NCBI GenBank assembly: GCA_947461915.1
Contig: CANHNG010000090.1
Location: 1-7,129 of the forward strand
From: Flavobacteriaceae bacterium
Lineage (GTDB): Bacteria > Bacteroidota > Bacteroidia > Flavobacteriales > Flavobacteriaceae
DNA: 7,129 nucleotides
Direction: 5' to 3'
Part shown: positions 1 to 6,722 of the stretch, piece after piece
Layout: the number at the start of each line of letters is the position of its first letter
How positions within the stretch are numbered: position 1 is the stretch's first letter
Translations under genes and position numbers: made by a program
Notes under the pieces: model-generated
Databases searched by the model: none
The model's input: only the letters and a program-made list of their open reading frames with translations
What the model was told of the DNA's origin: nothing

Positions 1-1699
1 AACCTTATTAAACAAATGTATTGAAGGAGATGTTTTTGGTTTACGTCCATTTTTCGCCAAGAACAATTATATGATGACGGCTAAAGCGCGCGAAGAAAGT
101 ATTATTTATGCTATCCCCATAACCACGTTCCGGCCCTTTGTGGCCAATAACCCCAATGTATTGGATTTTCTTTTGCAAAGTTTTGCCAGTAACACCAGCA
201 ATCCAAATGATAAAGAAAACACTCGTGGAAAACTAATTTCAGACAATGTTTACTATTCGGAACAGCAATCCGGAATGCAATATTTCCAGTCCTTATCCTA
301 TAATACTGCTCCACTTCGAACATCAAAAACGACTATTGTTCAAGATGTTGCACAACAAATGACCAATTCAATCACTAATAGTGCCATTGTTTGCGACAAT
401 GAATACCCTATTGGAATTGTGACCCACACGGACATGTGTACTAAAATTGCGACTGGTCGATTTCCCGTATCGGCTACAATAGATAAAATTATGTCATCGC
501 CAGTGGTAACTGTTGTTGAGAATGTCTCTTTGGCGGAAGCCCAATTGCTCATGTTGAAACACAATGTGACGCATTTGTGTGTCACTCAGGATGGAACCGA
601 TAAATCAGCGGTAAAGGGAATTATTTCAGAACACGATTTAATAGTGGCCCAAGCCAGCAATCCAGGCGTTCTTATCAAAGAAATTAAGCGTTCCCATTCC
701 CCAAAAGATTTGAAACTGATACGGGACCGATTAACCGATATTATCCAAAAATCAATTCAAAAAAACATACCGCTTTCCCATGTTAACAACATTGCCAGCG
801 AAATTAATTTAGCCATTATAAAAAGGGCGGTGGAAATATCAATTTTGGATTTAGGCTCCCCTCCTGCCCGTTTTGCTTGGCTTAGCATTGGGAGTCAAGG
901 CAGAAAAGAACAATTGTTGTTAACCGACCAGGACAGTATTTTAATTTTTGAGGATGTCACTGCCGATAAATATCGAGAGGTGAAAGACTATTTCCTTAAA
1001 TTAGGAAAAAGAGCTACCGCTATTTTGGAAAAAGTGGGGTATCCACCCTGTCCAAATGGACAAATGGGAAGTAATATGCTTTGGTGTAAATCGCTGACTG
1101 ACTGGACAAGACAGTATAATGCTTGGATAAACACTCCAGGTGAAAAAAGCAATAACATCAGCAGTATTTTCTTTGATTATGAAATTGCCTTTGGCGAACC
1201 AAAAATCGAAGAAGCTATCGAAAGCGTGATTTTCAATAATGTTAAGAACAATGCTTTATTTTTTGACTTTTTGGGAAATGATACATTGAAAAATAATTCA
1301 CCTTTAAGTTTTTTCAAAAAATTCAATGTGGAGGAAGAAGGTATTAATAAGGATAAATTCGACATTAAAACAAAGGCCTTAATGCCTCTCATTGATGGAG
1401 CTCGTCTTTTTATTTTGAGCCACAATATTAGAGGGGTCAATAACACCTATATGCGATTCAAGCAATTGGCTATTATCGATACTAAAAATGCTGAAATTTA
1501 TCTTAATTGTGCTGAAGCATTTTTGACTTTATCCAAATTCAGAACCTTGGAAGGTTTGAAAAATGATAATTCAGGACAATTTATTAATCTACAGGAATTA
1601 TCAAAAGTGGATAGAGATAATTTGAAAAATGCCTTGGCTCCAATGAAAGAATTGGAAGAATTGATAAAAAACAAGTTCCAACTTACCCAATTTTCCTAA
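1..1699 (+). CDS. cNMP-binding / CBS-pair / DUF294 nucleotidyltransferase protein (5' end missing)
   Basis: The reading frame is open to the left edge, with codon phase starting at base 2. The ATG at 71 is therefore internal. The residues before it (CIEGDVFGLRPFF...) look like the end of a cyclic-nucleotide-binding (CAP-ED) domain. Counting from that ATG, two CBS domains follow at about residues 75-200, then a DUF294 (GlnD-like) nucleotidyltransferase domain at about 210-345. Its motif is GSQGRKEQ at 274-281 plus DQDS at 286-289, so the GS and the two metal-binding acidic residues D286 and D288 are present. A helical DUF294 C-terminal domain covers about 400-530. Family knowledge: these are predicted cytosolic signal-transduction proteins whose CBS and cNMP modules sense nucleotides, and the target of the transferase is not established. 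The stop lies two bases before the next start, so the two genes are probably co-transcribed. Roughly 100 N-terminal residues are probably missing. Confidence 0.9.
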   Translation, partial: TLLNKCIEGDVFGLRPFFAKNNYMMTAKAREESIIYAIPITTFRPFVANNPNVLDFLLQSFASNTSNPNDKENTRGKLISDNVYYSEQQSGMQYFQSLSYNTAPLRTSKTTIVQDVAQQMTNSITNSAIVCDNEYPIGIVTHTDMCTKIATGRFPVSATIDKIMSSPVVTVVENVSLAEAQLLMLKHNVTHLCVTQDGTDKSAVKGIISEHDLIVAQASNPGVLIKEIKRSHSPKDLKLIRDRLTDIIQKSIQKNIPLSHVNNIASEINLAIIKRAVEISILDLGSPPARFAWLSIGSQGRKEQLLLTDQDSILIFEDVTADKYREVKDYFLKLGKRATAILEKVGYPPCPNGQMGSNMLWCKSLTDWTRQYNAWINTPGEKSNNISSIFFDYEIAFGEPKIEEAIESVIFNNVKNNALFFDFLGNDTLKNNSPLSFFKKFNVEEEGINKDKFDIKTKALMPLIDGARLFILSHNIRGVNNTYMRFKQLAIIDTKNAEIYLNCAEAFLTLSKFRTLEGLKNDNSGQFINLQELSKVDRDNLKNALAPMKELEELIKNKFQLTQFS

Positions 1700-1701
1700 T
1701 C

Positions 1702-2298
1702 ATGTTAGACTGGTTAAAAAATATCAATAAAGAATACCCCGATTTTTGGCAGGCTTATCTTTCGAAATTTGAAAAAAAATCGAAGCGTTATGTGGTACTC
1801 TGCACTGAAACTTCGGGATTAAATTCACATAAAGACGTGATTTTATCGATTGGAGCCTTTGCAATAATCAATAATAGTATTTATATAGGAGACAGTTTTG
1901 AAACTGTTTTGTTGCAATACAAATACTGCCATGACAATGGACTTTCAAACGAGTTTATTGTCGAAAGCAAAATGAAAAAATTAGGGGAACCTGATGCCAT
2001 AAAGGCTTTTATCGATTTTATAGGCAATGCTACTTTAGTGGGACACCATGTTCATTTTGATGTTGAAATGATCAATGCAGCCTTAGAAAAATTAGAATGC
2101 GGAAGATTGAAAAACGAAGCATTGGATATTGATATTATGTACAGAAAATTACACGACATAACCAACAAACAATTTTCACTTGATGAATTGTGCGATATCT
2201 ACAAGATCCCAAAAAGTGATCGGAATTCTTCGTCTGAAGATGCTTATAAAATTGCCTTACTTTTCCTTAAATTAAAATCGCGATTGGGATTGAATTAA
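1702..2298 (+). CDS. DnaQ/RNase T-like 3'-5' exonuclease homologue with altered catalytic site
   Basis: This 198-residue protein has the DEDDh exonuclease fold signatures. ExoI is at about residues 30-50 (VVLCTETSGL, then DVILSIGAF), ExoII is GHHVHFD at 114-120, and ExoIII is NSSSEDA at 175-181. E36, D120 and D180 are in place. The first metal-binding Asp of ExoI is Cys34, and the ExoIII general-base His (normally HxAxxD) is Asn175. Family knowledge: both positions normally matter for two-metal catalysis, so the protein may be weakly active, inactive, or a nucleic-acid-binding or regulatory relative (inference). It starts two bases after the upstream DUF294 gene and is probably translationally coupled to it, which suggests a shared role. 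The stop TAA overlaps the convergent phosphopantetheinyl transferase stop. The reading frame is otherwise intact, so this is not an obvious pseudogene. Confidence 0.85.
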   Translation: MLDWLKNINKEYPDFWQAYLSKFEKKSKRYVVLCTETSGLNSHKDVILSIGAFAIINNSIYIGDSFETVLLQYKYCHDNGLSNEFIVESKMKKLGEPDAIKAFIDFIGNATLVGHHVHFDVEMINAALEKLECGRLKNEALDIDIMYRKLHDITNKQFSLDELCDIYKIPKSDRNSSSEDAYKIALLFLKLKSRLGLN

Positions 2299-2792
2299 AC
2301 AGCAATAATTTGTTCAAATTTACCGTGATGACTTATTGAAGCCGGTCTTGGTTTTGAATTTTCTTCTTCAAAATAGCTTGGTATTCCATTATTTTTTTTG
2401 ATGTCTTTTCGATTTTCCAATATCTTAATTTCATTAAAATCATTTACATTTTCGACAGCAATTGTTTTGATAAATTTAGCTGTAATTTCAGTTTTTGTAA
2501 AATATACGTCGCCTTTTATCCCTACTTTTCCAAAATAAATTCCATTAATAAATTCCAAATCAAAACATTCTAATTGTAAAGGAAAATAGCCCCGAATTTG
2601 CGTTTTTCTATTGTATATTTTATACCCCGCTTCCTTCCTACTCCATAAATCCCAAACCATGACCGTTGGATTTTCAGCACTAAAAATTAGTTTTTGTTCT
2701 TTTTTTGTGAAAATTTTATCCAAAAAACCTTTTCGCTTCCAATTGCTTTCTTTTTGGGCCAAATCCAAATCTATAATATCATTTCCTATCAT
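2295..2792 (-). CDS. AcpS-type 4'-phosphopantetheinyl transferase
   Basis: The protein should move phosphopantetheine from CoA onto the serine of an acyl carrier protein, giving the holo form. It has 165 residues, a single-domain AcpS-like size. Visible motifs are IGNDIIDL at residues 2-9 (putative Mg-binding D5), KIFTKKEQ at 26-33, WSRKEAGYK at 50-58 (E54 as the second metal ligand) and SISHHGKF at 152-159 near the C-terminus. The D5-to-E54 spacing matches AcpS enzymes. The ATG overlaps the stop of the upstream acyl carrier protein gene as ATGA, so the two are coupled and this is very probably the dedicated activating enzyme for that carrier. It is the last gene of the minus-strand operon and converges on the exonuclease gene. 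It could also serve other carriers, and it is unlikely to be the cell's only such enzyme (inference). Confidence 0.88.
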   Translation of the reverse strand: MIGNDIIDLDLAQKESNWKRKGFLDKIFTKKEQKLIFSAENPTVMVWDLWSRKEAGYKIYNRKTQIRGYFPLQLECFDLEFINGIYFGKVGIKGDVYFTKTEITAKFIKTIAVENVNDFNEIKILENRKDIKKNNGIPSYFEEENSKPRPASISHHGKFEQIIAV

Positions 2793-3043
2793 TTTTCTGC
2801 TAATTTGGTTTCAATGATTTCCATGGCCGATTTCACGTCGAGCATTCGTTCCATAGATTGATTGTCGATTACAATATCAAATTTTTCTTCAATATCTAAA
2901 ATCACGTCCACTAAATTTGCCGAATTGATTTGCAAATCACTAATAAAATCAGTCTGCTCGGTAAGATTATCAAATGCTTCTTGATTTTTTACATAGGGCT
3001 TTACGATTACTTTTAACTTATCGATTATTTCGGGTTTATTCAT
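2789..3043 (-). CDS. Acyl carrier protein with atypical N-S-A phosphopantetheine site
   Basis: The protein is small, acidic and 84 residues long, with the helix pattern of acyl carrier proteins. It would carry acyl chains as thioesters on a phosphopantetheine arm. The likely attachment residue is Ser41 in SDLQINSANLVDVI, followed by the typical helix II-like stretch DIEEKFDIVI. Most carriers have Asp-Ser-Leu at this point, whereas here it is Asn40-Ser41-Ala42. The gene follows the ketosynthase gene by 29 bases and overlaps the phosphopantetheinyl transferase by four. The order argues for a private carrier of this pathway rather than the housekeeping fatty acid ACP, which usually sits with fabF. 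The start codon is preceded by an A-rich leader (AAAAAAA directly before ATG) and no clear Shine-Dalgarno sequence, as is common in Bacteroidetes. Confidence 0.9.
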   Translation of the reverse strand: MNKPEIIDKLKVIVKPYVKNQEAFDNLTEQTDFISDLQINSANLVDVILDIEEKFDIVIDNQSMERMLDVKSAMEIIETKLAEK

Positions 3044-3072
3044 TTTTTTTAAATCTTTTAGTTATGATTTTT

Positions 3073-4347
3073 TTAAGTTTTAAATTTCTTAAATATAATG
3101 CATCCGTTAACATCACCAAAGCCAAAACTAGCTTTTGCAATGATAGTCAATTCTTTCTCAATCAATTTTTGTGGAATTCGTGACGCATGAATTAAGGCGG
3201 TAATTTCAGGATGCAAATCTTCACAATTGCTATTTGGAAAAATAAATCCGTGATGTAATTGCAAAACCGAAGCCACACTTTCAATGCTTCCCGCCCCGGA
3301 CAAACAATGGCCGACCATCGATTTTAGAGAGTTTATATACGGAAAATCATTTTTTTTTCTATTCAAGGCTTCACTCCAATTTTCAATTTCAAGTCTATCT
3401 TTTGAAGTGGCTGTCAAATGTCCGTTGATAGCATCAATCTCATTGGGATGAATGCCTGAATTTTCAATAGCATTTTTTATGCACTTTTGCACAGCAACAG
3501 GATTTGGAGCCGTCATTGTTCCTTGACCACGTTGACCACCAGAATTCAAGTTTCCGCCAAGAACTTCCGCATAAATTTTTGCCCCTCGAGCCAAAGCCGT
3601 TTCTAAATCTTCCAATACCAAAGCTCCTGCCCCACTTCCTGGAACAAAACCAGAAGCACTTGCAGACATTGGCCTTGACCCTTGTTCCGGTGTTTCGTTA
3701 TGCTTAAATGTACATACTTTCATTGCATCAAATCCACCCCAAATGTACGGACCGGAATCGCTCGTGCTTCCCGCTAAAATACGTTTTGCCTGACCTGATT
3801 TGATGCGTTCATACCCCATCAAAATACTTTCAGTTCCTGTTGTGCAAGCAGATGAATTGGTTGTGACTTGATTACCCAATCCTAATTTTCCGCCCAAATA
3901 AGCGCTCACGCCACTATTCATGGTTTGTGCCACGGCGGTGCTTCCCAGTTTTCGGGTTTGAAAATCATCAATTTTGTATATGCTTTCCCGAAACTTGTCA
4001 ATACCTGAAGTTCCGGTTCCAAAAATGGTTCCACTATCCCAATCGGGTTCTTCGTTGATTTCCGTTGGTAACCCAGCATCTTTCCATGCATCAATTCCAG
4101 CAATCACTCCATACAAAATTCCTGAAGAATTGAAATTTCGCATTTCCAATTCCGAAAAATACTGCAAAGCTAATTCATTAGAAACTTCTGGTTTTCCTGC
4201 AATTTGACAGGAGAATTGCAATCGCTCCAATTCGGCATCGTGTTTAATTCCCGAAACACCGTTTTTTATCGCATAAGTAAACGGGTCAAGCCCCACACCA
4301 TTTGGAGCAACAACACCGAGACCAGTAATTACGACACGTTTATTCAT
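3073..4347 (-). CDS. Beta-ketoacyl-ACP synthase, FabF (KAS II)-like
   Basis: The enzyme should join an acyl chain to malonyl-ACP with loss of CO2, giving a 3-ketoacyl-ACP. The 424-residue length fits KAS I/II enzymes. The N-terminus VVITGLGVVAPNG is canonical. The catalytic triad is visible: Cys168 in SSACTTG, His310 in NGHLTAT and His347 in KSMVGHCLSGAG. The usual SGAGALVLEDLETALARGA stretch is at about 238-256 and a gatekeeper-type loop ASFGFGDVNG is near 406. Differences from FabF are NGHLTAT in place of N-A-H-G-T-S/T, and GFGDVN in place of GFGGxN. Both suggest a specialised branch, such as those tied to aryl-polyene or other secondary pathways, rather than the housekeeping fabF. It lies between the dehydratase and carrier genes. 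A complete triad argues for an active condensing enzyme rather than a chain-length-factor partner. Confidence 0.92.
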   Translation of the reverse strand: MNKRVVITGLGVVAPNGVGLDPFTYAIKNGVSGIKHDAELERLQFSCQIAGKPEVSNELALQYFSELEMRNFNSSGILYGVIAGIDAWKDAGLPTEINEEPDWDSGTIFGTGTSGIDKFRESIYKIDDFQTRKLGSTAVAQTMNSGVSAYLGGKLGLGNQVTTNSSACTTGTESILMGYERIKSGQAKRILAGSTSDSGPYIWGGFDAMKVCTFKHNETPEQGSRPMSASASGFVPGSGAGALVLEDLETALARGAKIYAEVLGGNLNSGGQRGQGTMTAPNPVAVQKCIKNAIENSGIHPNEIDAINGHLTATSKDRLEIENWSEALNRKKNDFPYINSLKSMVGHCLSGAGSIESVASVLQLHHGFIFPNSNCEDLHPEITALIHASRIPQKLIEKELTIIAKASFGFGDVNGCIIFKKFKT

Positions 4348-4360
4348 TTCTGTTTTTATT

Positions 4361-4433
4361 TGTCATTGTGAGCAACGACGCAATATCATTATTAAAATAG
4401 TAAATGTGATTTCTTCCTTTGGTCGAAATGACA
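4361..4433. repeat. Putative dispersed intergenic palindromic element with inverted ends
   Basis: The 97-base gap between the ketosynthase and dehydratase genes holds a segment bounded by TGTCATTGTGA (4361-4371) and, on the other strand, TGTCATTTCGA (4423-4433). Nine of these eleven bases match. The inner sequences, GAGCAACG next to the left end and GGTCGAAATGACA at the right, resemble a family of short dispersed intergenic repeats recalled from Flavobacterium genomes. That link is from memory and not searched. It could form a stem in the operon mRNA. Confidence 0.55.
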
Positions 4434-4444
4434 TGCTAGAAAAT

Positions 4445-4873
4445 TTAAATTATAACGCCAGCAATTGTTCCTGAGCAAACGGCTTCGCCTTTTTTATTTT
4501 TCATCACAACATTGCATTTTAATTTTCCAAATCTAAAATATACTTTTTCCGAAATTACGGTTACTTTTTCATTAGGAAATACAGGTTTAAAAAAATTAAT
4601 TTCATTTGACGTTAAGGCAATTGCAGTAGTTGAATTGCATGTATCATTTAGTAAATAAATGCCCAAACACACCAAACCAATTTGCGCCATTACCTCGGTT
4701 AGAATTACTCCCGGCGTGATGGGATTATCCTTGAAATGACCGTTATAAAAATCCAGATTTTCATCAAAAGTATAGGTGCCTTCCACCCCATTCTCATCTA
4801 TGCGATGCAATTCATCCACAAACAAAAAGGGTTTCGAATAGGGTAATTTTGATATGATTTGTTGACTTGTCAT
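4445..4873 (-). CDS. FabZ-like hot-dog 3-hydroxyacyl-ACP dehydratase
   Basis: Likely reaction: removal of water from a 3-hydroxyacyl-ACP to give a trans-2-enoyl-ACP. From the start chosen here the protein has 142 residues, the usual FabZ size. It begins with KLPYSKPFLFVDE, the FabZ opening motif but with Tyr where His is usual. The active-site segment is NGHFKDNPITPGVILTEVMAQ, with His46 and Glu60 at the spacing expected of the FabZ catalytic pair. The start at 4873 is preferred over an in-frame ATG at 4918. It begins right at the conserved domain and leaves one base after the type III PKS stop, whereas the longer form would overlap that gene by 44 bases and add a 15-residue tail unlike the family. 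Tight spacing to the PKS suggests coupled translation. It could instead be a non-catalytic or thioesterase-like hot-dog protein, but the catalytic pair argues for dehydration. Confidence 0.87.
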   Translation of the reverse strand: MTSQQIISKLPYSKPFLFVDELHRIDENGVEGTYTFDENLDFYNGHFKDNPITPGVILTEVMAQIGLVCLGIYLLNDTCNSTTAIALTSNEINFFKPVFPNEKVTVISEKVYFRFGKLKCNVVMKNKKGEAVCSGTIAGVII

Positions 4874-4874
4874 T

Positions 4875-5927
4875 TTAAAATTGCAATAAAACCTTTTGAG
4901 CGGAGAAGCCTGGACCAAAACTCAGCATCAATCCCTTTTCTCCTTTTTTGGGTTTACTATCCATAATTCTTTCTAAAACATATAAAACCGTGGCGCTGGA
5001 CATATTTCCGAACAATCGCAACACTTCTTTGGTATCGTTTATATTTTTTCCTAAATCAGAAAACAAACCTTCCACGGTTTGAACAATCTTTTTCCCTCCG
5101 GGATGAAAAATTAAATGCTCCAAATTTTCAATATTCAAATTATTTTTCTTCAAAAATGGATGGATAATATTCGAAAAATGCGAAGCAATGGTTTCTGGAA
5201 CTTCTATGTCCAAAATCATTTGTAGACCTGAATTCGTTAGTTTGAAACCCATTAAATGCTCGGCATCATAAAAATGATACATTTCTTCATCCAAAATTTC
5301 TGGGCCTTCATCTTCATTATAGGAAGAAAGTAAAACACATGCTGCACCATCACCAAAAATCGCAGCGCTGACAATGTTGGCCATTGAAAAATCATCCAAT
5401 TGAAACGTGGCTGTGGGACTTTCTACAGCGATTACCGCGGCACGTTTTCCGGGATTGGCCCTCAAGAAGTTTTTGGCATAAATAATTCCTGAAATACCAG
5501 CAGCACAGCCCATTTCGGTTACGGGAAGTCTGACAATATCTTGGCGCAATTTCAATTTATTGATTAAATAAGCATCCAGAGAGGGAATCATGATTCCGGT
5601 GCAACTTACGGTTATAATATAGTCTAACTCTTCGGGTTTCCAGTTGGCTTTTTGCAAGGCTTTTTCCAAAACTTTCTCCCCCAAATCGATGACTTCGCGA
5701 ACATAAATATCATTTCTTTCTTCGAATGAAGTATTGGTAAAAACTTCAATGGGATCCATAATAGAATAGCGTTTATCTACGGCGGCACCTTCAAAAATCT
5801 TCTTCACTTTTCTAATAAACCTTGAATCTTGCCCAATAAGCCAAGCTTCGAGAAACGGAATTATTTCATCGGTTGTTCTGGAATATTTGGGTAATTGCTT
5901 CGAAACACATTTGATTTTTACACTCAT
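4875..5927 (-). CDS. Type III polyketide synthase (chalcone/stilbene synthase family)
   Basis: This 350-residue thiolase-fold enzyme should load an acyl starter, extend it with malonyl-CoA and cyclise the chain to a resorcinol-, phloroglucinol- or pyrone-type product. The Cys-His-Asn triad is clear: Cys141 in EMGCAAGISG, His275 in FHPGGKKI and Asn308 in GNMSSATVLYVL. The C-terminal SFGPGFSAQ matches the family GFGPG loop. Compared with plant chalcone synthase, Phe191 in IFGDGAAC aligns with gatekeeper Phe215, while Met237 appears to sit at the Phe265 position (hand alignment). The absence of an N-terminal extension is normal for bacterial members. It stands 74 bases downstream of the methyltransferase and one base upstream of the dehydratase. 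The context of an acyl carrier module and decorating enzymes points to a fatty-acyl-type starter, but the product cannot be read from the sequence. Confidence 0.95.
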   Translation of the reverse strand: MSVKIKCVSKQLPKYSRTTDEIIPFLEAWLIGQDSRFIRKVKKIFEGAAVDKRYSIMDPIEVFTNTSFEERNDIYVREVIDLGEKVLEKALQKANWKPEELDYIITVSCTGIMIPSLDAYLINKLKLRQDIVRLPVTEMGCAAGISGIIYAKNFLRANPGKRAAVIAVESPTATFQLDDFSMANIVSAAIFGDGAACVLLSSYNEDEGPEILDEEMYHFYDAEHLMGFKLTNSGLQMILDIEVPETIASHFSNIIHPFLKKNNLNIENLEHLIFHPGGKKIVQTVEGLFSDLGKNINDTKEVLRLFGNMSSATVLYVLERIMDSKPKKGEKGLMLSFGPGFSAQKVLLQF

Positions 5928-5955
5928 ATTTTTTTTAGACTTTAGATGAAAGACA

Positions 5956-6003
5956 AATAGATAACAGATTAAAATTTATACTTCTTTTATCTCTTTATCT
6001 ATT
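5956..6003. repeat. Short inverted repeat at the methyltransferase/PKS junction
   Basis: AATAGATAA (5956-5964) and TTATCTATT (5995-6003) are perfect 9-base complements separated by 30 bases. The right arm overlaps the methyltransferase stop codon. The arms are AT-rich, no U-tract follows on the minus strand and the loop is long, so a terminator is doubtful. An mRNA stem or chance in AT-rich DNA are both possible. It occupies most of the 74-base gap, the only place between the flavoenzyme and dehydratase genes where an internal promoter or processing site would fit. Confidence 0.3.
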
Positions 6004-6721
6004 ATCTCAGTGTCTTTTTTATAATCCATTGATAACGAAAAGCCCATTTCCATTGGATTTTATAGTTTTTTAAATTTAATATTTTTGAAAAACAGACCAA
6101 TTCGTTTTTCTTGAAACCTCTTAGTATGGAAACAAGTCCATCTTCTCGCGACATAGAATTCAACCTAAAAACGAAACATAAGGCCTGAAATAATCGATAT
6201 GAAATAGCACTTCTGTGCAAATCATTGATTACGACTCCAATGCTACAATTGGCATAAAAAACAGTCATTAATAGAATAATTTCATTATCTTTAAAATGAT
6301 GCAATGTCAACGTACACAAAACAATATCATACTTTAATGCTGCGAAATTTTTACCAAAAACATCTTCACAATAGTAACTTATATTTGGATAATTGATTGA
6401 TAATTCCCTTGCATGATTAATGGTAAAAGCATTGGCGTCAATTCCTATCAACTTAAAATTCAGTTGGTGCTTTAATCCATATTTTGACAACGTTCGCAAC
6501 ATGTCTCCATTGCCGCAACCCACGTCAACTATTGTAATTTCCGTTTTATTGGGAATAGTAGCAATCAAATTCTGTACACCTCGTAAAGTTAACTGGTTTC
6601 CTCCCAAGAGTTGGTTTATTTTGGCAATTTTATCCAATGCATCACGCAAGATTTCACCTTCCATCGAAAAATTATCCATTATTTCGCGGGCTGAAGATCT
6701 ATCTTTTGTGTGTATAAACAT
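6002..6721 (-). CDS. Class I SAM-dependent methyltransferase
   Basis: The enzyme is predicted to transfer a methyl group from S-adenosylmethionine to a small molecule. The protein has 239 residues. Motif I is IVDVGCGNG at residues 64-72, the acidic residue that binds the SAM ribose is Asp95 in GIDAN, EDV is at 119-121, and TLTLHHF at 137-143 is the post-motif segment common in UbiE/Coq5-like small-molecule methyltransferases. The N-terminal 60 residues form a helical cap, which may help shape the substrate pocket. The gene starts one base after the flavoenzyme stop and precedes the type III PKS. By analogy with type III PKS operons of actinobacteria and Bacillus, the likely substrate is the PKS-derived phenolic ring, methylated on oxygen or carbon (inference). 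No membrane anchor is evident, although the C-terminal region is rich in hydrophobic and basic residues and may touch the membrane. Confidence 0.88.
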   Translation of the reverse strand: MFIHTKDRSSAREIMDNFSMEGEILRDALDKIAKINQLLGGNQLTLRGVQNLIATIPNKTEITIVDVGCGNGDMLRTLSKYGLKHQLNFKLIGIDANAFTINHARELSINYPNISYYCEDVFGKNFAALKYDIVLCTLTLHHFKDNEIILLMTVFYANCSIGVVINDLHRSAISYRLFQALCFVFRLNSMSREDGLVSILRGFKKNELVCFSKILNLKNYKIQWKWAFRYQWIIKKTLR

Positions 6722-6722
6722 T

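Noticed and set aside
71..73. True start of the DUF294 protein at the ATG at 71
   Set aside because: The same frame is open from base 2 and encodes residues that fit the end of a cyclic-nucleotide-binding domain.
2611..2817. Plus-strand open frame over the transferase gene
   Set aside because: It is a hydrophobic, low-complexity shadow of the AT-rich antisense strand, with no family features.
3504..4207. Plus-strand open frames opposite the ketosynthase
   Set aside because: They are antisense to a gene with a full catalytic triad, show no domain features and have no leader sequence worth noting.
4874..4918. Longer start for the dehydratase at 4918, adding 15 residues
   Set aside because: It would overlap the type III PKS by 44 bases, and the extra residues do not look like the family. 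The ATG at 4873 begins at the conserved domain and leaves a one-base gap.
5954..5961. Possible Bacteroidetes -7 box (TCTATTTG on the minus strand) for an internal promoter before the PKS
   Set aside because: It has one mismatch to TAnnTTTG and no TTG-type -33 box at the right distance, so a promoter claim is not supported.
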